The notes beneath the pieces were generated by a model. The model made no database searches and was not told the DNA's origin. It saw only the letters and a program-made list of their open reading frames with translations. 64,000 nucleotides of DNA from JBMNUM01 sp050946275 (GTDB lineage Bacteria > Actinomycetota > Coriobacteriia > Coriobacteriales > CADBOM01): NCBI GenBank assembly GCA_050946275.1, contig JBMNUM010000002.1:62001-126000 (forward strand). Direction: 5' to 3'. Shown piece after piece: positions 8,006-16,993 of the stretch; the first letter of the stretch is position 1; every line of letters starts with the position of its first letter. The translations under genes were made by a program, and so were the position numbers.

Positions 8006-9313
8006 ATGAGCGAGGCCCAGGACATCCTGCACATGCCGCACGAGCAGATCGAGGATCTGCAGCTCGAGGGCATTAAGAAGACCGTGATCAGGTGCTACGA
8101 GAACGTCGAGTTCTACAAGAACCTCTTCGACGAGGCCGGCTTCGATCCCTACAAGGTCGAGAGCTTCGATGACCTGAAGAACGCCCCGTTCACCACGAAG
8201 CAGGACCTGCGCGACAACTACCCGTACGGCTTCTTCGCCGTGCCGCTGTCCGACGTGCGCGAGATCCACATGTCGTCGGGCACGACCGGCATCGCCACCG
8301 TGGGAGGATACACGGAGCGCGACCTCGAGATCTGGGGCGACTGCTTCGCACGCGGCATCCGCTATGCCGGCGGCGGCAAGGACGACATCTGCCATGTGTG
8401 CTACGGATACGGCCTGTTCACCGGCGGCCTCGGCGCCCACTACGGCGGCATCGCGGCCGGTTGCACGACCATTCCGATGAGCGCCGGCAACACCGAGCGC
8501 CAGATCCGCGTGCTGCGCGAGATGGGCTCGACGATCCTGTGCTGCACGCCGAGCTACGCGATGCACATCGCGGACACGGCCATCGAGATGGGCATCGACC
8601 CGAAGACCGAGTTCTCGCTGAAGGCCGGCATCCACGGCGCCGAGCCGTTCTCGAACAACTTCCGCGCCGACCTCGAGGAGAAGCTCGGCTACAAGGTCCT
8701 CGACGTCTACGGCCTAACCGAGACGATGGGCCCGGGCGTCGCGATCGAGTGCTGGGAGCAGGACGGCCTGCACCTCGCCGAGGACCACTTCTACGCCGAG
8801 ATCATCGATCCCGACACCGGCGAGGTGCTCCCCGACGGCGAATGGGGCGAGCTCGTCCTCACGACGATCGACCGCGAGGCCACGCCGGTCGTGCGCTATC
8901 GCACGCGCGACATCACGCGCATCATCCCCGGCGAGTGCGCCTGCGGACGCACGCATCGCCGCATCAGCCGCCTCCATGGCCGTACGGACGACATGCTCAT
9001 CATCCGCGGCGTCAACGTCTTCCCGAGCCAGATCGAGGACGTCATGAAGACGGTGCCGGAGCTCTCCTCGTGGTATCAGATCGAGGTCGACGTGAAGGAC
9101 TCGCTCGATATCGTCCGCCTCAAGGTGGAGCTCAACCCGGGCATCGATTTCGACCAGATCAGCGCCATCGAGCGCCTGCAGAAGCAGATCCAGGCAAAGC
9201 TGAAGACGGCGCTGTCCGTCGGCCTGCAGGTCAAGCTCGTCGAGCCGAAGTCGATTCCGAGAAGCGAGGGCAAGGCCAAGCGCATCGTCGACCTGAGGAC
9301 CCACATCAAGTAG
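8006..9313 (+). CDS. paaK: Phenylacetate-CoA ligase family (PaaK-type AMP-forming ligase)
   Basis: 435 residues, the normal length of PaaK. Adenylation motifs are present: HMSSGTTGIATVGGYT (phosphate loop), YGLTETMGPG, and RTDDMLIIRGVNVFPSQIE in the hinge region, plus a C-terminal domain with the lysine in RSEGKAKRIVDLR. A zinc-type pair CACGRTH precedes the hinge, as in the family. It activates an aryl acid such as phenylacetate to its CoA ester with ATP. In anaerobes the gene is commonly paired with indolepyruvate oxidoreductase, which is not next to it here, so the natural substrate is open. Start at 8006 follows CGGAGGG. A strong terminator follows. Confidence 0.9.
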   Translation: MSEAQDILHMPHEQIEDLQLEGIKKTVIRCYENVEFYKNLFDEAGFDPYKVESFDDLKNAPFTTKQDLRDNYPYGFFAVPLSDVREIHMSSGTTGIATVGGYTERDLEIWGDCFARGIRYAGGGKDDICHVCYGYGLFTGGLGAHYGGIAAGCTTIPMSAGNTERQIRVLREMGSTILCCTPSYAMHIADTAIEMGIDPKTEFSLKAGIHGAEPFSNNFRADLEEKLGYKVLDVYGLTETMGPGVAIECWEQDGLHLAEDHFYAEIIDPDTGEVLPDGEWGELVLTTIDREATPVVRYRTRDITRIIPGECACGRTHRRISRLHGRTDDMLIIRGVNVFPSQIEDVMKTVPELSSWYQIEVDVKDSLDIVRLKVELNPGIDFDQISAIERLQKQIQAKLKTALSVGLQVKLVEPKSIPRSEGKAKRIVDLRTHIK

Positions 9314-9336
9314 TCGACACCAACAAGGCAAAAAGG

Positions 9337-9367
9337 AAAGCGCCCGTGAGAACACGGGCGCTTTTCG
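9337..9367 (+). terminator. Terminator of paaK
   Basis: Stem AAAGCGCCCGTG / CACGGGCGCTTTT with a 4-nt loop, ending in TTTTCG, 24 nt after the paaK stop. Confidence 0.88.
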
Positions 9368-9376
9368 TTAGAGACC

Positions 9377-9661
9377 GCGCATCGTTCGCAGAGTCAGCGA
9401 GACGAAAAGCCGGGGCATCGTTGTAGGGACAGCGAGCGGGCCCACAGTGCGTCGAATTACCCTGAAACAAGGTTCTCGCTGCTGGGTTGTAGCCGGGATC
9501 GTTCGTAACGTCAGCGAGAGGCCAGCTGCCGAGTGCGATAGCCGCGTCGAGCGGCCGAGCGTGCTTTTGCACGTGAGGGCAAGCTCGAAAGCGGCTAGCG
9601 TGCCGGCAGATGGCCTCGCAGCGTCGAGCAGTCCGGCCGTTTGGCAAAACGACCGGAACCC
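9377..9661. repeat. Intergenic repeat block with three copies of a 25-29 bp unit
   Basis: No gene in 9368-9661. Copies of the unit G(C)CGGGG-CATCGTTCGTAA-GTCAGCGAG occur at about 9377-9401, 9410-9436 and 9492-9518; a fourth is at 6673-6701. CAAGGTTCTCGCTG recurs near 9468, and GCAGCGTCGAGC followed by a CCGGCCGTTT/AAACGACCGG hairpin ends the block beside the gene at 9662. Same order as in the block at 6673-6849. Confidence 0.65.
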
Positions 9662-9892
9662 CTAGTCTTCCTCGAAGGGGATGCCATCGCGCTCGCAGAT
9701 GTACTTCTGCTTGCGGCGGTTGCAGATGGAGATGACGGTCTCCTCATCGCCATCATCGAAGAGACAGTACGTCTTGTATCCGCAATTGCCGTAACCGCTG
9801 CACGAGCGGCACTTGATGAACTCGAGGTCCAGGCCCTCGAAATCCTCCTCGGTATACGTCTGGACGCCACCGAACTCGTCTGCAACCGACAT
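9662..9892 (-). CDS. Small Cys-rich protein of unknown function
   Basis: 76 residues, acidic at both ends, with Cys in KCRSCSGYGNCGYKTYC and later ICNRRKQKYIC. Six or seven Cys in a short soluble protein suggest a structural zinc or iron-sulfur site. AGGGG precedes the ATG at 9892. No family recognised. It is divergent from the aconitase-like gene. Confidence 0.65.
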   Translation of the reverse strand: MSVADEFGGVQTYTEEDFEGLDLEFIKCRSCSGYGNCGYKTYCLFDDGDEETVISICNRRKQKYICERDGIPFEED

Positions 9893-10001
9893 TACATTCC
9901 CCTCTCACCTTTTTCTCTATCGAGATTATATACGCCACGCCACCGGGGTTTCGTCTGGTTTACCATAGAAGGGATGCACATAGAGGAGAGAGGACCCGAC
10001 C

Positions 10002-12290
10002 ATGATCAAGCTGTATGACGAGGGCGTCTACCTGGTGAACGGAACGGAGCTGGTGCCCGAGAGCGAGAGCGCGCGGGTTGAGCAGCTGACCGGCGCATCC
10101 GCCGACAAGGCCGCTGCCGCCAAGGGCACGATCGCGCACGGCATCCTCGCGAGCCACAACATCGCCGACGGCATGGAGCACCTGCGCCTGCGCTTCGACG
10201 CGATGGCGAGCCACGACATCACCTACGTCGGCATCATCCAGACGGCGCGCGCGTCGGGCATGGAGCGCTTCCCGCTGCCCTACGTGCTGACGTGCTGCCA
10301 CAACTCGCTGTGCGCGGTGGGCGGCACCATCAACGACGACGACCACTTCTTCGGCCTCTCCGCCGCCAAGAAGTACGGCGGCATCTACGTGCCCCCGCAC
10401 ATCGCGGTCATCCACCAGGTGATGCGCGAGCGCTTCGCAGGCTGCGGCAAGATGATCCTCGGCTCCGACTCGCACACGCGCTACGGCGCGCTCGGCACGA
10501 TGGCCATCGGCGAGGGTGGCGGCGAGCTCGTCAAGCAGCTGCTGCGCGACACGTACGACGTGGCCTATCCCGGCGTCATCGCCATCTACCTCGAGGGCGA
10601 GCCCGCGCCGTTCGTCGGCCCGCAGGACATCGCGCTGGCCATCATCAAGGCCGTGTACGCCAACGGATACGTGAAGAACAAGGTGATGGAGTTCGTCGGC
10701 CCCGGCGTGGCGAGCATGACGACGGACTTCCGCAACGGCGTGGACGTCATGACGACGGAGACGACGTGCCTGTCGTCCGTGTGGCGCACCGATGCCGACA
10801 CGAAGGCCTATCTCGAGCTGCACGGCCGCGGCGGCGACTTCCGCGAGCTGAACCCCGCGCCCGTCGCCTACTACGACGGCTGCGTGCGCGTCGACCTCGG
10901 CAAGATCAAGCCGATGATCGCGCTGCCGTTCCACCCGTCCAACGCCTACACGATCGACGAGCTCTACGCCAACCTCGGCGACATCCTGCGCGAGACGGAG
11001 AAGGCGGCCGAGAAGGTGGCCGAGGGCCGCGCCACGTTCACGCTGCTCGACAAGATCGCCGAGGACGGCAGGCTGCAGGCGCAGCAGGGCGTCATCGCGG
11101 GCTGCGCGGGCGGCACGTACACAAACATCGCCGAGGCAGCGGCGGCGCTCAAGGGCGCCAACATCGGCGACGACGAGTTCTACCTGTCGGTCTATCCGTC
11201 GAGCCAGCCGGTCTTCGTCGACCTCGACCGCAAGGGCATGCTCGCCGACCTCATGGACGCGGGCGCGATCATCCGCACGGCGTTCTGCGGACCGTGCTTC
11301 GGCGCGGGCGACACGCCGGCCAACAACGCGCTTTCCGTGCGCCATGCGACGCGCAACTTCCCCAACCGCGAGGGCTCCAAGCCCGGCGAGGGGCAGATGT
11401 CGGGCGTCGCCCTCATGGACGCACGCTCGATCGCCGCGACGGCCGCCAACGGCGGCAAGATCACCTCGGCCGAGGAGCTCGACTGCTGGGGCAACATCCC
11501 GGCGTACTCGTTCGACGACCGCTCGTACAAGGCGCGCATCTACAACGGCTTCGAGGCCGCGCAACCCGAGCGCGAGCTGCGCTACGGCCCCAACATCAAG
11601 GATTGGCCGGAGATGGAGGAGCTCGGCGAGCACATCGCGTTGAAGGTCGTCTCAAAGATCCTCGACGACGTCACCACCACCGACGAGCTCATCCCCTCGG
11701 GCGAGACCTCGTCGTTCCGCTCGAACCCGCTCGGCCTGGCCGAATTCACGCTCTCGCGCCGCGATCCGGCGTACGTGGGCCGCGCGAAGGAAGTGCGCGC
11801 GCTCGAGGAGGAGCGGGTCGCCGGCACGATCGGCGACGAGGTGTCGCAGATGCTGGCCGCGGCGCAGGGAATCGACGGCTGCGACGGCATCGTCGCCGCC
11901 GACGTCGAGATCGGCTCGACGATCTACGCCCGCAAGCCCGGCGATGGCTCGGCCCGCGAGCAGGCGGCCTCGTGCCAGCGCGTGCTCGGCGCGCTGGCCA
12001 ACATCACCGAGGAGTACGCGACGAAGCGCTACCGCTCCAACTGCATCAACTGGGGCATGGTGCCCTTCCAGATGGAGGCGGCGCCCGACGGGCTCGAGGT
12101 GGGCGATTGGATCTTCGTGCCCGGCATCCGCACTGCGCTCGACGGCGACCTGCAGCACATCGCGGCGCATGTGATCCGCGATGGCGCCGTGGTCGGCGAG
12201 CTCGACCTCCACATCGCGGACATGACCCCCGAGGAGCGGCAGATCGTCAAGGCCGGCTGCCTCATCAACTACAACCGCAACCGCAGATAA
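10002..12290 (+). CDS. Aconitase-superfamily hydratase, YbhJ-like
   Basis: 762 residues, one chain. It has the aconitase motifs: GSDSHTRYGALGTMAIGEGG, a first cluster Cys in AGCAGGTYTNI and the other two in FCGPCFGAG, and a C-terminal swivel domain with KRYRSNCINWGMVPF. The length and the order of parts match E. coli YbhJ, a putative hydratase of unknown substrate, rather than AcnA, AcnB or LeuCD. It should bind a [4Fe-4S] cluster and move water on a hydroxy-di- or tri-acid. The ATG at 10002 follows GGAGAGAGGA. Single-gene unit ended by the hairpin at 12351. Confidence 0.82.
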   Translation: MIKLYDEGVYLVNGTELVPESESARVEQLTGASADKAAAAKGTIAHGILASHNIADGMEHLRLRFDAMASHDITYVGIIQTARASGMERFPLPYVLTCCHNSLCAVGGTINDDDHFFGLSAAKKYGGIYVPPHIAVIHQVMRERFAGCGKMILGSDSHTRYGALGTMAIGEGGGELVKQLLRDTYDVAYPGVIAIYLEGEPAPFVGPQDIALAIIKAVYANGYVKNKVMEFVGPGVASMTTDFRNGVDVMTTETTCLSSVWRTDADTKAYLELHGRGGDFRELNPAPVAYYDGCVRVDLGKIKPMIALPFHPSNAYTIDELYANLGDILRETEKAAEKVAEGRATFTLLDKIAEDGRLQAQQGVIAGCAGGTYTNIAEAAAALKGANIGDDEFYLSVYPSSQPVFVDLDRKGMLADLMDAGAIIRTAFCGPCFGAGDTPANNALSVRHATRNFPNREGSKPGEGQMSGVALMDARSIAATAANGGKITSAEELDCWGNIPAYSFDDRSYKARIYNGFEAAQPERELRYGPNIKDWPEMEELGEHIALKVVSKILDDVTTTDELIPSGETSSFRSNPLGLAEFTLSRRDPAYVGRAKEVRALEEERVAGTIGDEVSQMLAAAQGIDGCDGIVAADVEIGSTIYARKPGDGSAREQAASCQRVLGALANITEEYATKRYRSNCINWGMVPFQMEAAPDGLEVGDWIFVPGIRTALDGDLQHIAAHVIRDGAVVGELDLHIADMTPEERQIVKAGCLINYNRNRR

Positions 12291-12350
12291 AACACGAACG
12301 GGACGAATAGCGGCTGTCGCCTCTCGTCCCACTTCGACATCCCGAAAGCA

Positions 12351-12386
12351 ACCGGCCCGGTGGAAATCCCACCGGGCCGGTCGTTT
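12351..12386. terminator. Bidirectional terminator between convergent genes
   Basis: Perfect 13-bp arms ACCGGCCCGGTGG / CCACCGGGCCGGT with a 5-nt loop and CGTTT after it. It lies between the aconitase-like gene (+) and a lipoprotein gene (-). Confidence 0.88.
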
Positions 12387-12407
12387 CATCGGTATGTGCT
12401 AGCGGAC

Positions 12408-12902
12408 CTACGCCCTCTGGTAGGTCATCGTCATGCCCTCGGCCGTCATGGAGAGCTTGTCGCCGTCGAGCGTCAGCGTGTAGAGCGGGTTGCCCTCGAA
12501 GCTGAGCACGACATCGGTGCCATCGAACGTCCACTCGCAATCCTGGCTGAAGCCCTGGCTCTCGTCGACCATCGAGAGGGTGCCGTCCTCGTGGATCTCG
12601 ATGTACTGCTGCGCGAGCGCCTCGCGCGTTGAATCGTCGACATCGTCGAGCGTGAGCGTCTCATCGCCGTTGTCGATGGAGTACACGTCCCACCTGCCGA
12701 CGATCAGCGCGGGGTCGCCGCTGTTGTCGCCGGAATCCGGAGCGACCTCCTCGACGCTGGCGCTCTCATCCGCCTGCGTGGTTGCGGTATCAGCCGGAGG
12801 GGTGGCGGGGTCGGTCGGCTCCTCGGACGAACCGCAGCCCGCGAGCGCAAGGCACAGCGCGAGCGCGCAGGCCGTCGCCGAGATGATCTTGAGCTTCTTC
12901 AT
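12408..12902 (-). CDS. Lipoprotein with lipocalin-like beta domain
   Basis: 164 residues: signal peptide with lipobox LALAGC (Cys22), an acidic Thr/Pro/Asp linker, and a small beta domain beginning IVGRWDVYSIDNGDETLTL and ending LTLDGDKLSMTAEGMTMTYQR. The GRW start and repeated strands resemble small lipocalin-like secreted domains common in anaerobic Gram-positives. Role unknown; exposed on the outer side of the membrane. Start at 12902 is preceded by GAGAGGAGA. Confidence 0.75.
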   Translation of the reverse strand: MKKLKIISATACALALCLALAGCGSSEEPTDPATPPADTATTQADESASVEEVAPDSGDNSGDPALIVGRWDVYSIDNGDETLTLDDVDDSTREALAQQYIEIHEDGTLSMVDESQGFSQDCEWTFDGTDVVLSFEGNPLYTLTLDGDKLSMTAEGMTMTYQRA

Positions 12903-13130
12903 GTCTGTTCTCCTCTCGTGACCGGAGTCCTTCCATGCTTCTTGTTCCCCTTCATTGTACCGTGGGGCAAGCACGCATTCCCAATACCCACGAGAGTTCC
13001 ACATCAGCGCTGCGCGAAACACTCTAAGCACGGCAACGGGCCATGCTGTCCGGCTTCAGGCATCCATGCCGTTCAAGGGCGGGATTGCTACAATGTGGGC
13101 AACGCATCCGCCGCGACTCGAGGAGCACCC

Positions 13131-14207
13131 ATGGATATCAGCATCATCGCCGCGTTCGACAATAGCATGCCGCTGCAGGCCAATTTCTTCGACGGCATCT
13201 TCGCCGTGACCGACCTCTCCGATTGGGAGCTCGTCATGGCCTCGGACAAGTGCATGAACACCGACACGCTCGAGCTCACGCGCAAGATGGCCGACGAGCA
13301 CGAGAACGTCAAGCTCGTCGAGTGCCCCAAGAAGGTCGGCTACAGCAAGGCGAACAACGCGGGTGTTGCCGCCTCGACCGGCGAGTACCTGCTCTTCATC
13401 AACACGGACGTCTTCCCTGAGCCCGGCGCCATCGAGACGCTGCGCGCGGCCTTCGATGCCAACCCGAACCTCGGCGCGGTGCAGGGCCTGCTGCTCTACC
13501 CGCAAAACGAGAAGGTCATGTGCACGGGCCACACGTTCAACGACTACATGAACCACCATCTCTACAACGGCCGCAAGGCCACCGACGCACCCGTGCAGGT
13601 GGCGGGTCCGCGACAGGCGCTCAACTCGGCCTTCCTCATGATGCCGCGCAAGGTGTTCGACGAGATGGGCGGCTTCACGGAGTTCTACTACAACGCCTAC
13701 GACGGCATGGAGCTCACGTTGCGCGTCGGGCAGGCGGGATACGACCTGCTGTACCTGCCCGAGGCAATCGGCTGGCACTCGACCGGCGGCTCGCGCGACT
13801 ACATCCGGCACAACAACGAGTACCAGTCGAAGTACTTCTACCGCTGGTTCGGCGAGTCGATCCGCACCGACCTCCCCGACTATCTCGCGCCGCAGCTCGC
13901 GGAGATGGAGGTTGCCGACGAATACTTCGTCGTGAACTGCACGTTCTCGATGACGGTGGACGACCTGCTCGCGCAGCTGGGCCTGAAGAGCTGCGGTTAT
14001 CTGGAGATCGAGAGCCGCGACAGCTCGCACATCGACCTCTACCGCAACGTCGTGCCCGAGGTGCTCAACATGGACAAGCCGATCCTGTTCGTGGTGAACC
14101 ACTTCGGTGACATCTCGTCGAACAACCGCTGGTTCTCCAAGCGCCCGCGCAAAGACGACCTCATCATCGACTTCTTCGGGAATGCCATGAAGGTTGTCGA
14201 TCGGTAG
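13131..14207 (+). CDS. Family 2 glycosyltransferase
   Basis: 358 residues. GT-A fold marks: N-terminal strand ISIIAAFDN, the KVGYSKANNAGVAASTGEY segment, LLFINTDV as the DxD-like metal site, and an acceptor region with YDGMELTLRVGQAGYDLLYLP and IGWHSTGGSRDY. This resembles WbbL/rhamnosyl-type GT2 enzymes that build cell-surface polysaccharide. A C-terminal extension of about 90 residues is not recognised. It stands alone here. Start at 13131 with GAGGAG 7 nt upstream. Confidence 0.82.
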   Translation: MDISIIAAFDNSMPLQANFFDGIFAVTDLSDWELVMASDKCMNTDTLELTRKMADEHENVKLVECPKKVGYSKANNAGVAASTGEYLLFINTDVFPEPGAIETLRAAFDANPNLGAVQGLLLYPQNEKVMCTGHTFNDYMNHHLYNGRKATDAPVQVAGPRQALNSAFLMMPRKVFDEMGGFTEFYYNAYDGMELTLRVGQAGYDLLYLPEAIGWHSTGGSRDYIRHNNEYQSKYFYRWFGESIRTDLPDYLAPQLAEMEVADEYFVVNCTFSMTVDDLLAQLGLKSCGYLEIESRDSSHIDLYRNVVPEVLNMDKPILFVVNHFGDISSNNRWFSKRPRKDDLIIDFFGNAMKVVDR

Positions 14208-14229
14208 GTTCATGCTCTGCTGACCGCCC

Positions 14230-14390
14230 GAGGGCCGGGAGCCCCTGGCGGGCGAAGGCTCCGCAAAACGTGATCCCAAGAAGCCCCTGCAGCTCGAGAG
14301 GGAACGCTCCGCGTTCTTTAGCTCTCGCTCCCGCAGGGGCTTCTTGGGATCACTGCTCCGCAATTCGCCCGCCAGGGGTTCCCGGCCCTC
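14230..14390. repeat. Large nested inverted repeat (about 160 bp)
   Basis: Outer arms of 27 bp (14230-14256 and 14364-14390) match at 26 positions. Inner arms of 21 bp (14270-14290 and 14333-14353) match perfectly. The tip contains GGAACGCTCCGCGTTC, a small hairpin similar to the dispersed palindrome at 21133. It lies between convergent genes and could block both transcripts, but it is far larger than a terminator. Confidence 0.8.
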
Positions 14391-14428
14391 GTGCTACCTG
14401 CTTCGCTTGTAGCCCCCGTGAAAACAAG

Positions 14429-14471
14429 CGGCAGTTGCCCGGCCCCCTTTCAGGGGCCGTCGCAACTGCCG
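14429..14471. terminator. Hairpin 3' of the tannase-like gene
   Basis: Arms CGGCAGTTGC / GCAACTGCCG enclose a second stem GGCCCC / GGGGCC. It sits 11 nt past the stop of the tannase-like gene on the minus strand. Confidence 0.65.
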
Positions 14472-14481
14472 TTGCTGCAAG

Positions 14482-16854
14482 CTAGCCGGCGTTGAACAGC
14501 TCGCTTAGCTCGTCGGCGTGTTCCTCGAAGACCTCGAGCACGTGCTTGTCCCAGTGGCGCGCATCGCTCGAGCTGCTGCCGAAGACGTAGTCCTCCTGGC
14601 CATAGTCAATCACGTCGAAGCCGGGGATGGCCTTGGCCGCGCCCGCGGTGCGATACGCCGCCGCATCGGCCAGCGTGAACGACACGTCGGTGACGTCGCT
14701 CGCGTCGACCCAGCTCGAAAGATCGGTGCCCGTCGCGCTCGTCGCAGTGCCGTTGGCCGTCTGCGCGGAGGCCGCCGCCTTCTCGATCTGCTGCGCGCCG
14801 TCGACGTACTCGCCGTACATCGTGTCGACCCACAGCGAGAAGGACTCGCCGAGCGTCTCGGAGGGAACGTGCCCACCATCCCACTGCCACTCGATCGTCG
14901 AGTCGACGCCGGCGTTGAGGAACGCGACCTGCATGTTGAGGGAGGAGAGCATCGACATGTCGCCCTCGCTCGCGCCCATCACGATGCGAACCCACGTCGG
15001 ATCATCGGTATCGTCGACGCCGATGTAGTTCAGCGGGTTGTAAAGCTCGACGATGTTGTTGCCGTACTCGTCACCGGCCTCGATCTCGGCGATGTCAGCC
15101 TGGTAGGCGGCGAGCATCTCATCGAAGCTGCTGTAGTTCTGCGAGTCAGTGCCGCTGCCAGAAGCCTGCGTCGTGCCGGCGTCGGGCGTTCCGACCTCCA
15201 TGGAGTCGCCGATGCTGTTGGCCGCCACATCGCTGTTGGAGGTGGAGTCGGAGCCGCCGCCGCTCGGGGCACCGCCAGGAGCCTCGCCGGAGGGCGCGCC
15301 GCTCGGGGCGCCATCAGTGGAGCTGTCATCGCTGTCGGAGCCGCCGGGGCCTCCGTTGCCGTTCGGGCCGCCATCGCTCGGAGCACCGCTGGGAGCCTCG
15401 CCGGACGGCGCGCCGCTCGGACCGCCATCGCTGGGTGCGCCGCCGTTGCCGCCGGGGCCACCGTTGCCGCCCGGACCACCGTTCATGCCACCGCTGCTGC
15501 TCTTGGCGTAGCGGCCCTCGACAAAGGCCTGCGCCTTGTCCTCGGACGTCATCGACGCGACATCCTCGTCGGAGAGCGCGTTGCCGTCCTCGTCGAACCA
15601 TGTCCAGCCCTCAGCGTAGTCGAGATTGTCGAGGTACCACTGCAGGTTCTCCTCGAACTCCGCCAGGTATAGATCGAGGTACGTGCCGCCGTAGCCGTTC
15701 GTGTCGGCACACCTCTCCTCGTCGTACTCGATCGTGAGCGCGACCGTGTCAGTGGCGCTGCCGTTGCCATCGACGTCGTAGCCGAGGTCGGCCTCGTCCA
15801 CCGTCAAGTTCTGGCCGTTGATATAGTCCATGTACTCAGCCGCGAGGTACTCGGCGGTCTTGGCCTGCATCTCGCTGCCGAAATCGTAATCCGGGTCGAG
15901 GTAGTACTCGAACGCCATCGCCATGTCGGCCTCGGAGAGCGACGTGATCGCGCTGTACGCGATGCAGCCCCAAGCACCGTCGCTGATCTCGTACTCCTCG
16001 CCGTCGATGGTGACGGTCGTGCTGTAGCTGCCGTCCTCGTTCTTGTAGACGCCCACGGCGCCGGCCTCGATCTCGTAGTCGTAGTAGTCGGAGTTGTTCG
16101 AGGTGGCCGCGAACATCGCCGCGTGCGCGCCGCCGCCCGATCCGCCGGTCGACACGAGGTAGTCGACGTTGCCGGGAAGATTGCCGAGCAGGATGTTGTA
16201 CTTCACGAAGCGCACGGCGTTCTTCTGGTCGACGAGGCAGCTCGGCGCGTCGCCCGTGTAGCTGCCATCCTCGAGCGTGTCCTGCTTGCCGCGGTTGCCG
16301 CACGAGACGTTGATGTAGCCCTCGGACGCATAGGTCGACGAGGCGTTCGTGTTCGTGGACGAACCGTAGCCGGCCGCGCCCGTGTTCAAGATGATGGGAG
16401 CCGTCGCGGCCGTGTAGACCTGGCCGTTGCTGCTCGTGATCTGCGCGTCGTAGTCGATGACGAGCGTGCCGACGGCCGTGCCATCGGTCGCATCCACCTC
16501 GCCGTCGCCGTCCGTGTCGATGCCCTTCACATAAGCGCCGGGAACGTTGACGGACACACCCTGCTGGTCGAGGATCTCGGGGTTCGTCACCGCCGCGACC
16601 GGCGAGAGCGTCCAGGAATCGGAGCTGGAATCGTAGGTCCACTCCGCGTCCATGTTGGCAAGGTCGAGAGCGGCCTCGATGGCCTCGGCGTCGTTGGTCG
16701 CCGTCTCCTCGGCCGCCAGCGTCTCCGTGGCGGCGGCCTCCATGCCGGGGTTGCCCGACGACGCATCGGTCGACGTCGCCTCGCCGCCGCACCCGGCCAG
16801 ACAGCCGAGTGCCAACGCACACGCGCACGCCGCCGCGATCAGTTTCTTCTTCAT
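14482..16854 (-). CDS. Tannase-like (subtype B) alpha/beta-hydrolase lipoprotein
   Basis: 790 residues. Signal peptide with lipobox (LGCLAGC), a Thr/Ala/Glu linker, then a hydrolase of the bacterial tannase/feruloyl esterase kind: KNAVRFVKYN, PGNVDYLVS followed by GGSGGGAHAAMFAATSNN (nucleophile Ser in GGSGGG). The catalytic Asp is probably in VMGASEGDMS and the His in WDGGHVP near the end. Between them is a lid with a long Gly/Pro/Ser/Asn low-complexity stretch (about residues 455-545, 15220-15490), longer than usual. It would hydrolyse an ester of a plant phenolic outside the cell. Start at 16854 gives MKKKLIAAACACALAL. Family call rests on the motifs; substrate unproven. Confidence 0.75.
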   Translation of the reverse strand: MKKKLIAAACACALALGCLAGCGGEATSTDASSGNPGMEAAATETLAAEETATNDAEAIEAALDLANMDAEWTYDSSSDSWTLSPVAAVTNPEILDQQGVSVNVPGAYVKGIDTDGDGEVDATDGTAVGTLVIDYDAQITSSNGQVYTAATAPIILNTGAAGYGSSTNTNASSTYASEGYINVSCGNRGKQDTLEDGSYTGDAPSCLVDQKNAVRFVKYNILLGNLPGNVDYLVSTGGSGGGAHAAMFAATSNNSDYYDYEIEAGAVGVYKNEDGSYSTTVTIDGEEYEISDGAWGCIAYSAITSLSEADMAMAFEYYLDPDYDFGSEMQAKTAEYLAAEYMDYINGQNLTVDEADLGYDVDGNGSATDTVALTIEYDEERCADTNGYGGTYLDLYLAEFEENLQWYLDNLDYAEGWTWFDEDGNALSDEDVASMTSEDKAQAFVEGRYAKSSSGGMNGGPGGNGGPGGNGGAPSDGGPSGAPSGEAPSGAPSDGGPNGNGGPGGSDSDDSSTDGAPSGAPSGEAPGGAPSGGGSDSTSNSDVAANSIGDSMEVGTPDAGTTQASGSGTDSQNYSSFDEMLAAYQADIAEIEAGDEYGNNIVELYNPLNYIGVDDTDDPTWVRIVMGASEGDMSMLSSLNMQVAFLNAGVDSTIEWQWDGGHVPSETLGESFSLWVDTMYGEYVDGAQQIEKAAASAQTANGTATSATGTDLSSWVDASDVTDVSFTLADAAAYRTAGAAKAIPGFDVIDYGQEDYVFGSSSSDARHWDKHVLEVFEEHADELSELFNAG

Positions 16855-16993
16855 TGGTCGATCCTCCCCGCTCGTCCGAAGCACCTGTGATGCATATTCG
16901 CGAAACAGCCGAATCCGGCATGCAATCACTGTAAGCGGCCTCGCTGAATCGAACCTGAAAACCCAACGGTCACGTCTGACGTGTTTGTTATGT

